From contig CAVWOM010000015.1 in the NCBI GenBank assembly GCA_963756575.1, positions 227,364 through 291,363 of the forward strand: 64,000 nt of DNA. The letters are read 5' to 3'. The notes under the pieces are model-generated. The model had not been told where the DNA came from and did not search any database. It saw only the letters and a program-made list of their open reading frames with translations. The position numbers and the translations under genes are program-made. Of the stretch, positions 54,606 through 64,000 are shown piece after piece (positions within the stretch are counted from its first letter, which is position 1; each line of letters begins with the position of its first letter). Source of the stretch: Palsa-504 sp963756575 (lineage in GTDB: Bacteria > Actinomycetota > Actinomycetes > Streptosporangiales > Streptosporangiaceae).

Positions 54606-57180
54606 TCAGGCGACGATAATCGTCGAGCCCTTCACGCAGCCGCTCAAACTGCACGGAGGGGAGCAGCTCGCCGTCGGGACCGCTGTTGCACCAGGCGTAA
54701 TCATCTTCGCGGCAATCGAGCGGATAGTAAGGATCGCCGGCCACGGCGTTCCAATGCCAGGAGAGTCGGTATTTCATGCCATACTCTTTGGCCGCTTTGT
54801 ACATGTAAACGCCGTAGGTCCAACGGTCGCCGCCGTTGTAGAACGCCCAATCGCCGCCGGAACGGTGCAGCAGATCGACGGAGGCGGCGTCGTGCAGGTT
54901 CCAGGCCACGACGTGTACCGCCTTGGCCAGGCGAAAATGCGGGTCGTCGGCGTTCGTGCCCGTGAAGGAGCTGGGAACGGTGAATCGCGGCGGCCCCTGC
55001 GGGAACGCACGGCGGTAAGCCTCGGCGTTTTCCGCGCTGCGCGTGAGGTCGTCGCCCAAAGGTTCGTCGCCGATGTTCCAATAAACCGGCAGCCAGCCGG
55101 CCCCCTCGGCGTGCGTTCTGAATGCCACTGAACACCGCCTTGATGAATTGACTGTAATCCGAGAACCCCGCCGCTTTCATCGCGGCTTCGTCGCGGTAGT
55201 ACAGATTCAGGCCATCGAGCGGGCAGTAGGTAACCACCGGCATTTCAAAACCATGCTGCCGGAACAGCTCCATTTGCCGATCAGCCTGCGAAAAGTCGAA
55301 CTGCGGCTTTCCGTCCTTGAAGCCCAAGTAACGCACTACCGGCAGGCCGCTGGCGGTGGTGAAACCGTATTCGCGCAGCTTTGCCAGCGAGCGCGAGGCC
55401 AGCTCGCGGTTGTGCCCGGCCGCTTCGTCGTCGTACCAGGGCAGGTCGATCGTGTGACTGAACGGGCCGGCGGGCACATCGACCGCGTCGAGCGTCCCTT
55501 TGCGTACGGTAAATCGCAACGGCAAGGCAGCTCTCGCCTCCATGTTCGGTCTTGATACGCAACGTGCCGCGGTATTCGCCCGGCGGCGTTTCGGCCGGCG
55601 TTTTCAGCGTCAGCCAGAACGTGCGCGTCAGTCCTTCGGGCACTGGGGCCGTCGGCCGTGGCACGATCCAACGCGGGGCGATCGTATAGACGCTCCCCTC
55701 CGCGGTAACGCGCGACAAGCGGTGCTGCACGTAGCCGATGTCGACGGCTTCGGCCGCGATCTTCGCCGAACCGGGACCACGCAGATCGTCGATCTTTACC
55801 GTCACCTGGCCCAGATCCTTGAGCGGCAAGAGCGAGACCGTCAGCGGTTCATATTCTCCGGCGAAGGCCGCACCGCTCAGCTCGCTCACGCGCTCGCCCG
55901 GCGAGCGGCCGGTCCGAAATGTTGACATCGCTCATGGGGTCGCGATGAAAGACGACAAAGCCACGCTCACTTTCGGTGGCGGTCGGTTGCACCGGTTCGC
56001 CGGTCGGTGGCGGCAGCACGCGCTTGAAGGCGTTGTCGAAGTGAAACCTCCGCCGCTCGCGGACGAACTGCAGAAATCGCCGGCCTTGCTCGGCTTTGGC
56101 TGCCGGGTAAACGATGATCGACGACACGCAGCAGGCCCAATCGCTGCCCTCGAAATTCAATGTTGAGCTGACCATCGCGCACCTCGACGTCATGCTGCTT
56201 TTTCCTGGAAGTACGGCACCTGATAAACGTCGAACGTGTCTTCGCTCGGCAGGTCGTCGCGATTCCAGTGGCGATAGTATCGCTCTCTGAAACGGGCGAG
56301 GTCCATCGTGTCGGCGTATTCCTGGCCTTCGACGAGCAACGCGCGGCGGCGATAACGCTGCACCTCGCCCCAAAAGCCCGAGGGCGAATCGATATTGACT
56401 ACCACATGGTAGCGGCCGTTGGGCACGTCGATCGCCAGCCCGCCCTCTTCGATGCAGAGAAAATCCTGATAGAGCGGATCGGGCTGCAAGACATCGAAGG
56501 CCCGCCACAGCCGCGCGTTCTTCCAGCCATAGCCACGTGCCGGGCGTATATTTCTTGCTGAAGTCGAGCGCTGTAAAACCTTCCATCAAAGGGCTGCCGG
56601 CCGGACCTACGTCAAAAGCCCACAGTCCGTCGAACCGCGCGGCGGCCGTCTCGGTATCGCGGTCGAGCCGCAGGTTGTCGATATACAGCGGTGCTTCGGG
56701 CTGCTCGCCGATGGAAAAGACCAGCCGCGTAATACGGCCGCGATCGAGCGCTCGGCCGGGCCGCGATTTCTCGCCCACGTAGAGGGCGGTGGGCACGATG
56801 AGCGTACTCGTGCCCGGCGGAACGACCGTCGTGTAATTCACGCGGGTCCAATAATCGCGCGTCTCGGCGGTCGCGCACCTCGATGTAAAGTTGCAGCGGT
56901 GCGATTTGCGTCGGTGTGCACATCGGCCTTCAGGTAGTCATAGCCCGGTCCAGTCTTGAGCGCCGTCGAGCGCCGCGTAACCTTGCTCGACGACCAGCGC
57001 GCGGCGGCCGTCCGTAGCGTGTTCCGCAACAATCTTTCCTCCCTCTGGCGCCCGGCCATCCTCGAACGACGTGATGGGCTTCGACGCGGGCGACGCATCC
57101 GGCGACGCCTTCTCAGCGGCCTGAACCGCCGGGACGACGATCATCAAGATGCCAAAAAGTACAACCTGACGTATCAGCAT
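54430..57180 (-). pseudogene. Large secreted carbohydrate-active protein (DUF4091-like), many frameshifts
   Basis: About 915 residues scattered over three frames. Signal peptide at 57180 (MLIRQVVLFGILMIVVPAVQ, then AAEKAS); a beta-sandwich N-terminal part (LYIDNLRLDRDTETAAARFD, YHVVVNIDSPSGFWGEVQ); a middle domain (VKIDDLRGPGSAKIAAEA, PPGEYRGTLRIKTEHGGES); then a barrel-like C-terminal part with LREYGFTTASGLPVVRYLGF, MPVVTYCPLDGLNLYY, LPVYWNIGDEPLGDDLTRSA and WHWNAVAGDPYYPLDCREDD, ending in a helical tail. The last part resembles DUF4091-type glycoside hydrolase-like proteins. At least six single-base shifts separate the pieces. Confidence 0.65.
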
Positions 57181-57273
57181 GGAGGTTTCCATTTCCCTGG
57201 AGGCATGTCGAATAGCGCGAGTATACTCTCTTTTCATTCTCGGTTTGAACCTATTCGCGCACGAGCCGGTGCA

Positions 57274-57609
57274 TTACTTATTTCTTGAGCCAGTTCGCGA
57301 TGCGTCGCTCAAGTGCCAGCACGTCTTCCTTGCAGCGCGATTGCACACGGCTGTATTTTTGAGCGGCTTCGAGGCCCATCGTTTTGCGCCCTTCGCCCGG
57401 CTCGTTTTGTAGCCCGCGCTGGCGTATCGGTGCAGGACTTCCTTGATGCGCTCCCATTTTAGGGCTTCCGAGACGCCGCCCATCAAGGGGTCGCGGCAGA
57501 CGCGGACGTTCGCATTCGGCTTGCCGACTTCGGCGAGCATCCGGCGAACGATTGGCCCCACGACATACTGGTCCTTGCGAAAATCTTCCAGAATGATCAG
57601 GACATTCAC
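57274..57609 (-). pseudogene. TOPRIM-like partner of the AAA ATPase, internally deleted
   Basis: The GTG at 57609 overlaps the ATPase stop (GTGA). The N-terminus VNVLIILEDFRKDQYVVGPI and VRVCRDPLMGGVSEALKWER has the acidic start of an OLD/RloB TOPRIM-like nuclease domain. After HRYASA the sequence jumps to the C-terminal motif EPGEGRKTMGLEAAQKYSRV in a shifted frame; the middle, where the second acidic motif would lie, is missing. With the ATPase this forms a two-gene defence-type module. Confidence 0.55.
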
Positions 57610-58871
57610 GCCGTCGCCTCCGGCGATTCCGCGAATGCCACGGCATCCTCGAGCCAGCCCGACTCGTGAAGCCGGGCCAGGTTTTGCTCGTCGAGCACGC
57701 GCCGCGCTTCGGGAATATCGAGCACGCGCCGAAGATGCGCTTTCCTGCTCGCCGTCCAACCGATAGGCCAGCGAAGCGTGCTCGCGCGCCGCGGGGCTTA
57801 GCATGCCCAGCAGTTGGGGCGAATGCGTCGTCGTCACGATTTGGACCTTCTTGTCCTTGGCCTGCTGTTCGATGAGTTGGAGCAGCAGATAGAGCCTCGT
57901 GGGGTGGATGCCGTTGTCGATTTCTTCCAGGAAATAGAACTGCGCGACGTCGGGACCGAGCAGCGCCGCTATCATCGCCAGAAACCGCAGGGTACCGTCG
58001 GAGGCGCTGTAGGCCGATGTGCGTTGACCGTTCGATTCAACGAGGCTCACGAGCACTCGCCCGGTTTGTTCCGGCACAAACTCGAAGTCAACGACATCCA
58101 GGGGCGTCAGCTCGCGGACCCACTCCGCCACCGTGCGCCGCATGTTCTCTTCTTGGCAGATCGCCTGCAGCACCGACGACAGGTTCTCTCCACGGTCGCC
58201 CAGGACCACCTGGCCCGGAAACGAGGGAATCTTCATGGCCTCCGGAGAAAGATCGAGAAATCGCCTCGACGCCAGTGCGGCTGCGTAGGAGAGCGCCGCT
58301 TCGCGGTAGGCTTTTGAGGCTTCGCCCTGCCCCGGAAACTGGGAAAGCACCGGCTGATTGTCGAGGAAACGAAGTCGCTTTCCGTGCTTGCGGTTGCGAG
58401 AGTCGCGCGGCAAGCGAACGAACAGGTAGGGCGGCCCTTCCTGTTCCGGCGGATCGTCGTCGGGATGCGAATCAAAAATGATGCTGCGATCCTTGTAAAG
58501 CGATTCCGTTAAAACGCGAGGCCCCGACCGCGGATCGCCCACGCCGACCTGGATCTCGTGAACGAGCTTGGTTGGCAACGCTTTAAGAACTTTCGCGATG
58601 CCACTTTGCAGCTTGGCCCGTTGACGGTGATCGTCGGCACAAACGCGTCGGGCAAAAGCAACCTGCGCGATGCGTTCCGTTTCGTGCATGGCATTTCCGC
58701 GATTATACGCTCGCCGAAATTATCGGTGAGAAGTACGTCGAGGGCGGCGTGTTGCAGTGGAAGGGCATTCGTGGCGGGACGCGTGAAGTCGCCTTTGCCG
58801 GCGCGAGCGACTTTCGGCTTACCACCGCTCTGTCGGCGCCGACGAAAGAAGGATTTCGGTTCTAATCGCAT
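57606..58871 (-). pseudogene. AAA/ABC-type ATPase (OLD/RloA/PtuA-like) with inverted 5' segment
   Basis: Minus-strand codons 58,560 to 57,606 give the C-terminal two thirds: VHEIQVGVGDPRSGPRVLTE, LLGPDVAQFYFLEEIDNGIH (Walker B) and VQIVTTTHSPQLLGMLSPA (switch His), ending AVAFAESPEATA after a shift near 57,745. The N-terminal piece, with RFKNFRDATLQLGPLTVIVG and Walker A GTNASGKSN, is on the plus strand at 58,560-58,862. Flipping that 303-base segment reconnects MRL at 58,871 to ELGWQRF and EGFRF to HEIQVGVG. This type of ATPase partners nucleases in phage defence. Confidence 0.75.
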
Positions 58872-59022
58872 GGATTGCATCATCAAATACGGCCCTCCGC
58901 CGAAGACATTCTTTTCCCACACCTCACCCAAGCTGTGCTCATCGAGCCACGCCTCAGAGGCTGTGAATCTTTCGTTTTAGACGGTTGACCGATCGCGGTC
59001 TGGCGCTAAATTGATTGCAGTC

Positions 59023-60395
59023 ATGGATTCGAGGCTGTCCCCACGGACGGATTTTACAATGGACGACCAGTTTTTGTTCGAGATGCCGGCGGTCGAGCCG
59101 GCAGCCCGTGCCGAGGAGCCGCGTCAAGGCGGACAACCCCGGCTGCGATGTGCGGTTCGCGATCAGATCGAGTTTCGGGCGTGTGCGTTGAATGACATGC
59201 TGCCCGACGATCATCAAGCGCGGGTCGTATGGAAATTCGTCGAAGGATTGGACCTGACGAGGATTTACAACGAAATCGCGTCCGTCGCGGGTCGCCCCGG
59301 CCACCCGGCCGCCGACCCGCGGATTCTGTTTGCCTTTGGTTGTATGCTACCTTGCGTGGTGTCGGCAGCGCCCGCGAGCTGAACCGGCTGTGTGAACAGC
59401 ACGTCGCTTACATGTGGATTTGCGGCGGCGTGTCGATGAATTACCACACGCTTTCCGATTTCCGTACGCGGCACGTGGATGTGCTGGATCAATTGCTGAC
59501 GGAAAGTGTGGCCTCGTTGATGGCCGAAGGCTTGGTCTCGCTGGATCGCGTAGCTCAGGACGGAATGAAGGTGCGGGCCAACGCGGGCGCCGCTTCGTTC
59601 CGGCGGAAAGCGACCCTGGAAGAATTGCTGGCCGAAGCGAAGCAACAGGTCGAAGCATTGCGTTCGGAACTGGAGGCTGACCCGGCAGGGGCAACGGACC
59701 GGCAGCGTGCCGCGCGGCAACGTGCCGCTGAGGAGCGAGAGGAACGCATCCGCGCCGCGTTGAACCAAATTCCTCAGATTGAAGCGGCTAAAAAAGCGGC
59801 CGACAAGGACAAGGCACGTGCTTCCACGACGGATGCCGACGCGCGCACGATGAAGATGGGAGATGGGGGCTTTCGTCCGGCCTTCAACGTACAGTTCGCC
59901 ACGGCCACCGGTTCGCAGGTCATCACCGGAGTGGAAGTCACGAACTCCGGTGGCAACCAGGGGCAAATGGCACCGATGGTCGAGCAGCATGAAAGCCGGT
60001 ACGGCAAAACTCCGGACGAGATATTGGTCGACGGCGGCTTTGTGAAAAAGGAAGACATCGACATGGTCAGCACACCGCAGGGCAGCACGACCGTATTCGC
60101 CCCAGTCATGAAGTCGAAAGACCCGAACCGCGATCCTCATGAACCACGTGCCGATGACAGCCCCGCGGTGGCAGAGTGGCGTACGCGGATGGCGACGGAC
60201 GAGGCTAAGGAAATCTACAAACAGCGCGCCGCGACGGCGGAGTGCAGCAACGCCCACGCTCGCAATCGGGGCCTGCAACGGTTCCTTGTCCGCGGCTTGC
60301 GGAAAGTGAAAGCGGTCGCGTTGTGGTACGCACTGGCGCATAACTTGATCCGAGCGGCGACACTGCGCGCCGAGATTGCTCTAAAACCCGCCTAG
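59023..60395 (+). mobile_element. IS1182-family transposase, one frameshift
   Basis: About 455 residues in two frames joined near 59,340. N-terminal DUF772-type region (RDQIEFRACALNDMLPDDHQ, DLTRIYNEIASVAGRPGHPA), then the DDE domain: LYATLRGVGSARELNRLCEQ, LVSLDRVAQDGMKVRANAGA (first Asp), a long coiled-coil insertion, FNVQFATATGSQVITGVEV, DEILVDGGFVKKEDIDMV (second Asp) and TAECSNAHARNRGLQRFLVR. Terminal inverted repeats could not be fixed with confidence. It sits upstream of the broken ATPase gene and may have taken part in the rearrangement. Confidence 0.85.
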
Positions 60396-60720
60396 GACAG
60401 AAAAAGGAGCAAACGACATAAACCAGGTAACCTAGCGAACGTCCGTGGCGACATGGTGCCGCCTACGAAACGTCTCCACTGCGTCGGGCAAGCCGACGCC
60501 GACAAAAAAACTCAACACCGGCCGACCCGCGCCGCCCCCCACGCCAAATGTCAATATTCCTATTCATTCACGGCCTCTCAGTGGTCAGTGGTTAGTGGTC
60601 AGTGGTTAGTGGTCGGTGGTGGTCGCCAGTGGCTGGTCTGCTGAATTGCGCGGGCACTGCGGGTACTCCACGGTTCAATGTCCATTGACCACTGACAACT
60701 GACCACTGACCACGGACAAC
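60396..60720. repeat. Gene-free stretch with TGGTCAGTGG-type repeats
   Basis: GGTCAGTGGTTAGTG tandem copies (about 60,575-60,620) face complementary CCACTGACAACTGACC copies (about 60,685-60,722), so the pair can fold back. The 3' end of the Lon-N-domain gene runs into the second array. No separate gene seen. Confidence 0.6.
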
Positions 60721-61434
60721 TGACAAATTCAATTCGCGCTGAAGTCAGGCGGAACTTGAACGACGATTCGACCGCGGTGGCGCCGGAGCACATCGCATCG
60801 AGCAGGGCTTCAGCGCACATCGCTACGTCGGTCTCCGCCAAAAGCTGCTCTTTCACGCTCAGTTCCAGCTTCAGGGTAAAGGCCAGAATGTCGGTGAGAA
60901 TGCCCAGCGGAATTTCGCTCGCCAGAATCTCGTCGAGCTGCTTGTGAAGCTGCTTCACGTCGGGCATCTTTTGGCGAAAGCTCTCCACCAGCCGCCGTTG
61001 CAAGGCGGCGCCGCCGCTCGCCTGCGGGTCATAAACATCGTCGAGGATTTCGATTTCCGCTTCACGAAACAACTTGTCGGGCGGCAGTTCCCGCAACAGC
61101 CGTCCGCGGCGCAGTCCCGCCATTAGGATGTTGAATCGCCCGTCCTCCAGCCGCTGGTGCGAGGCAATGCGGCCTAGGCAGACCACGGGATGAATGGCGG
61201 GCCGGCCTTCATAATCGGCTTCCCAGCCGGGCGCGAGCACCGCCATCGCAATCAGCCGGTCGCCGAGCCAACGCCTCTTCGACCATCTCTCGATAGCGCG
61301 GCTCGAACACGTGCAGCGGCTGCAACACGTGCGGAAACATCACCAGGTTGGGCAACGGAAACAGCCGAGCCACGCCCAAAAGTCGGCCGGCGAAAACGAG
61401 AGGTCCTCGGGTCGCCCATCCAGGGTCTCCGCAA
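60599..61434 (-). pseudogene. Lon N-terminal (LON/PUA-like) domain protein, frameshifted
   Basis: A stand-alone Lon substrate-binding-type domain: LFPLPNLVMFPHVLQPLHVF and EPRYREMVEEALA in one frame, then, from near 61,260, MAVLAPGWEADYEGRPAIHP, VVCLGRIASHQRLEDGRFNI and LMAGLRRGRLLRELPPDK. A helical C-terminal part follows (LVESFRQKMPDVKQLHKQLD). No ATPase or protease domain. The natural stop near 60,725 is lost into a repeat array. The start is not certain because of another shift near 61,400. Confidence 0.7.
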
Positions 61435-61836
61435 TTAGGGCCGGCCTCGGGCCGGCGGATCGAGATGGATCTCAGGGATCCGGTCGGGCACGATTTCGAT
61501 TTGCGGGAATTCTTCCTGGCTGGCCACCACGTCGGCGAAGCAATCCTCCATTTCCCCCAGGAACGTTCCACGTCGAGACCCATGTGACGGGCCGATAATG
61601 CTCCAGGTAGCCGCGCAGCCGTAATAGAGCTTCTTGGCCCCGCGGATGTTGCCGTTACCGAAATGGTGCAGCGCCACCGCCGCCTGGATCAAGCCCTTGC
61701 AAAAACTTTCGCGAGGGCCCTGATTCGTCGGCCCACATCTCTTCCCACAGCTCGTGACTCTCGAAAAAATCACAACGATTGAAGTGCTCAATCCCTTCGA
61801 GGATCAGCGCGAGTCGTAATCGGTTCCTTCGCCCAT
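61435..61836 (-). pseudogene. DUF309 family protein, two frameshifts
   Basis: The ATG at 61836 opens MGEGTDYDSR, then in shifted frames the DUF309 core appears: LILEGIEHFNRCDFFESHEL, WEEMWADESG, FLQGLIQAAVALHHFGNGNI and RGAKKLYYGCAATW, ending FPQIEIVPDRIPEIHLDPP. About 130 residues, the usual size. The conserved His-Glu-x-x-Glu-x-x-W pattern suggests a metal site; function unknown. Immediately upstream of and same strand as the Lon-N gene. Confidence 0.75.
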
Positions 61837-61841
61837 AACCG

Positions 61842-62569
61842 TTAGCGGCGTGAGAGCTGCATCACGATTCGCAGGATGTAGTAGAACAACAACGCCACCG
61901 ACGCGAACAGCGCCAGCGAGGCGGCCACGTGTTGCCCGATGCGATAGTGGTGCAGTACGTTCGAGGTGTCGTACAGGATGTAGCCGCTGGCCAGGCCGAC
62001 CATGGCAAAGCTGAACCAGATTCCCAGAGCGAACTGCGGGAAAGATCGCTGGCGATAACGCAGCCCAGGGCCAACAACTCCGCCGAGCCAAAGCGCAGTG
62101 CGCAAGAACGAGAAGTCATGGCCGGTCAAAAAGACGATGGCCGTCAGACCGCGAAGATACCACGGCGGTCGCCGCCCCGGCCGTGGGAATGATCTGTCGA
62201 TCGAAACTGGGGCGACATATAAAAGCGGCAGGAAGATGACCGCCTCGGCAACAACATACAATCCCAGCCCGAGATATTGCGTGCCAACCGAACGTGCCGA
62301 GCGGGCCCAGTTGTCCGGCCAGGTAAGAGACGACCATAAACGCGCCGATCACGACCAGCCAGCCGAAGCGAGACGCAGCGAGACAGCGCCATGTAGCGCT
62401 CGGAAAGCCCCGGCACATTCAGCAGCACCGCTTCCATTCCCGCGAATGCGAACACGGCGCCGGCCAGGTGCAGATAGGTTTTGCGGATGAAATCGGCCCG
62501 TTCATCTTCCTCGGCTTCGGCCGCGATCGAGAACATCGGCACACGATAGGGATTTTCGGCGTAGCTCAT
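61842..62569 (-). pseudogene. Bax-inhibitor-1 / YccA-family membrane protein, frameshifted
   Basis: The ATG at 62569 (MSYAENPYRVPMFS) leads into the first membrane helix (FIRKTYLHLAGAVFAFAGME), then in other frames FGWLVVIGAFMVVSYLAGQL, VVAEAVIFLPLLYVAPVSID, FALGIWFSFAMVGLASGYIL, YDTSNVLHHYRIGQHVAASL and ALLFYYILRIVMQL. Seven membrane helices and the late Asp pair region identify the BI-1/YccA family, a calcium-leak or pH-sensitive channel group. At least three single-base shifts. Confidence 0.82.
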
Positions 62570-63288
62570 GATTTCGTTGGTCCTGATCTGCCGCGACATG
62601 GGATTGCAACGACACGCCAAACTACCCTTTCGCGGGAACTGGTCAAGCACCGCGCAATCGCGACCACGCCGCAGGATAGGCTTCGAGCATTTCCTATGCC
62701 TGTCAGCAAAACCATGAAAGCGTCCGACCAGAGCTGGCTGGGGCAATAGCTGGCCGCGATGGATTGTCCACGTTCCACGGGGCGTATCGGCCAGCAATGC
62801 CCCGGTTTCAACGTACCCGGGCATCGCCGCGGCCAACATAGCAGCCAAACTCGCCGCTTTCAAAGCTATGCCCCAGCCACCGATATTCATCCCTCAATTG
62901 CCGACGAACCGGGCCCACCCGCGAGTCGCGTTACGGCGCAAAAGTGGTTTTTGTGGACATAGACCGTTTCTCGCCGTCGTCGGAGAAGATGACGCACTTG
63001 TAATGGGCATGATGAAGCTGCGCCGGTCCGATCCATGGATATGGAACCAATCGGCATTGTTGGCTTATGACTTCGCCGCCGCTAAGGTATAGCCGGACCG
63101 CGCACACAGCAACGCGGAAGCGAGCGGCCCTTCGCCGGCCATCACAGGCGACAGACGATCCTTGATGCCTAACGCCTAACGCCTAACGCCCAACGCCTAG
63201 AGCCTAACGCCTGACGCAAGCCTAACAAATGGTGGGCCCGCACTCGCAAACTAGCTGGCCCACCCTACCACTCATCCTTCATCGCCCC
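62570..63288. repeat. Gene-free stretch with foldback element copy C and 9-base repeats
   Basis: Foldback copy C spans 62736-62879 (arms GGCTGGGGCA / TGCCCCAGCC; inner TGCCCCGGT near 62,800). From about 63,165 to 63,225 there is an imperfect CCTAACGC array of about seven units. No supportable gene. Confidence 0.7.
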
Positions 63289-64000
63289 CATGCCTGACCC
63301 GACTTTTCACTCCGCCGCCGCTGACGACTTGCGATCGAGCTTGCAGGCGTTCTCAATTCGCCGAGCTACCTGCTGCCCGAACGCGATACCGCGTTTTTGA
63401 TGCGGCCGAGCTGCGGCCGGTCCGGATCCGATAGAATTAGTCAAGGCAGAGGTGTTGCTCGAAGAACCTCACATGGCCTCGACAATCGTGTGTTCGGCAG
63501 CACGCAAATGATCGAACGGCCGCGCGCTGGCGCACGTTGGAGCGGGCCAGGATGGCATGGGCGATGCTCCAGACGATGCACGGCTCAAGAGGTTGGTGGT
63601 GCCTCGGAGCGGCTGCTGGGCAAAAGCGATTATTATGAAGCGGCTCGCGGAGTTTGCCCGGCTCGTCACCACTGAGAGTCGGCCTGGCGGAACGGCGATA
63701 CGTGGTTGTGACCGGCGGCGGGCCGGGCATGATGGAAGCCGGAAATCGCAGAGCCTGCGAGGCGGGAGGAAAGTCGGTGGGACTGAACATCTCGCTGCCG
63801 GCCGAGCAAGCACCCGATCCATATGTCACGCCGGACCTCTGCTTTCAGTTCCACTATTTTGCCATCCCGAATATGCACTTCTTGCTGCGAACCAAGGCGA
63901 TGATCGTATTTCCAGGCGGTTTTTGAACCCTCGATGAGCTGTTTGACGCCCTCACGCTCCGCCAGACGCACCGCATGCAGGAAATTCCCGTCATACTCTT
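63289..64000 (+). pseudogene. LOG / TIGR00730-family Rossmann protein, frameshifted and running off the end
   Basis: The ATG at 63289 opens MPDPTFHSAAADDLRSSLQA. After shifts the family body appears: STIVVFGSTQMIERPRA, RRYVVVTGGGPGMMEAGNRR, EAGGKSVGLNISLPAEQ and CFQFHYFAIPNMHFLLRTKA. The signature PGGxGTxxE reads PGGF-stop-TLDEL because GGA has become TGA at 63924-63926. The gene continues to the window edge (LTLRQTHRMQEIPVIL). Relatives are nucleotide 5'-monophosphate phosphoribohydrolases or unknown. Confidence 0.8.

Noticed and set aside
49568..63926. UGA recoded as glycine (as in some candidate phyla)
   Set aside because: Two genes have in-frame TGA, but other genes of the same part, for example the AAA ATPase, end naturally with TGA, and the flora of single-base errors explains both cases.
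45455..64000. Right part as a horizontally acquired island in the actinobacterium
   Set aside because: It contains housekeeping genes (metH, glpD), no integrase or att-like repeat at the edge, and the edge cuts genes on both sides; a chimera is simpler.

Overview
The window is a join of two unrelated genomes. Bases 1 to about 45,455 are very GC-rich, with near-universal G/C third codon positions and mostly intact genes typical of a mycelial or soil Actinomycetota: DUF3618/holin stress operons, an ECF sigma factor with a SnoaL tail, a LysM/transglycosylase resuscitation-like protein, a DUF222 (13E12) fragment, and an aceE-aceF-lpd operon. Bases from about 45,460 to 64,000 have lower GC and a planctomycete-type gene set: DUF1080/ThuA fusion, Gfo/Idh oxidoreductase, Mut7-C RNase, a large secreted sugar-active protein, Bax-inhibitor-1 and an IS1182-type transposase. 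Almost every gene in this second part carries one or more single-base frameshifts. The join cuts a response regulator on one side and metH on the other, so I read it as an assembly or amplification chimera rather than gene transfer.

Actinobacterial part, left to right. (1) A LuxR-type regulator tail and a three-gene operon of envelope/stress proteins on the minus strand. (2) A five-gene plus-strand operon (2712-7161): a soluble EccC-like protein with three ATPase modules, of which only the central one looks active, followed by four small helical proteins, two of them with WXG-like motifs. This is a candidate non-canonical type VII-like system. (3) An MFS exporter divergent from an ECF sigma gene, then an N-terminal remnant of a restriction-system protein. 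(4) A candidate RiPP-like locus: a His/Cys-rich repeat peptide with a leader-like N-terminus (13660-14217), a membrane M50 metalloprotease with a PqqD-like domain and a C-terminal discoidin-like domain (11255-13453), and a response regulator with two LuxR domains. (5) A hydrolase and cell-wall proteins, then MarR, VOC, DUF899 and beta-lactamase-like genes. (6) The pyruvate dehydrogenase operon, gamma-glutamyltransferase and RNase Z. (7) A threonyl-tRNA synthetase paralogue preceded by a leader peptide with three Thr codons and a terminator, which looks like attenuation. (8) PhoD, then a metF / methyltransferase / metE-like / metK operon that could rebuild and spend SAM. (9) YoaK, a lipoprotein, two-component remnants, and a cNMP-binding/MBL pair.

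Planctomycete part: metH 5' end, glpD, a secreted thioredoxin-like protein with an in-frame TGA, DUF1080-ThuA, a Gfo/Idh oxidoreductase, Mut7-C RNase, a roughly 900-residue secreted protein, an AAA ATPase plus TOPRIM-like pair (a defence-type architecture) whose 5' part is inverted in place, an IS1182-type transposase, a Lon-N-domain protein, DUF309, BI-1, and a LOG/TIGR00730 gene running off the end.

Recurring structural oddities are internal deletions in otherwise recognisable genes, inverted joins at very short homologies, and tandem repeats that start inside the 3' end of a gene and include its stop codon. Each genome also has its own family of dispersed palindromes. The inverted joins with short microhomology resemble what multiple-displacement amplification or aggressive gap closing produces, so all breakpoints need read-level confirmation.
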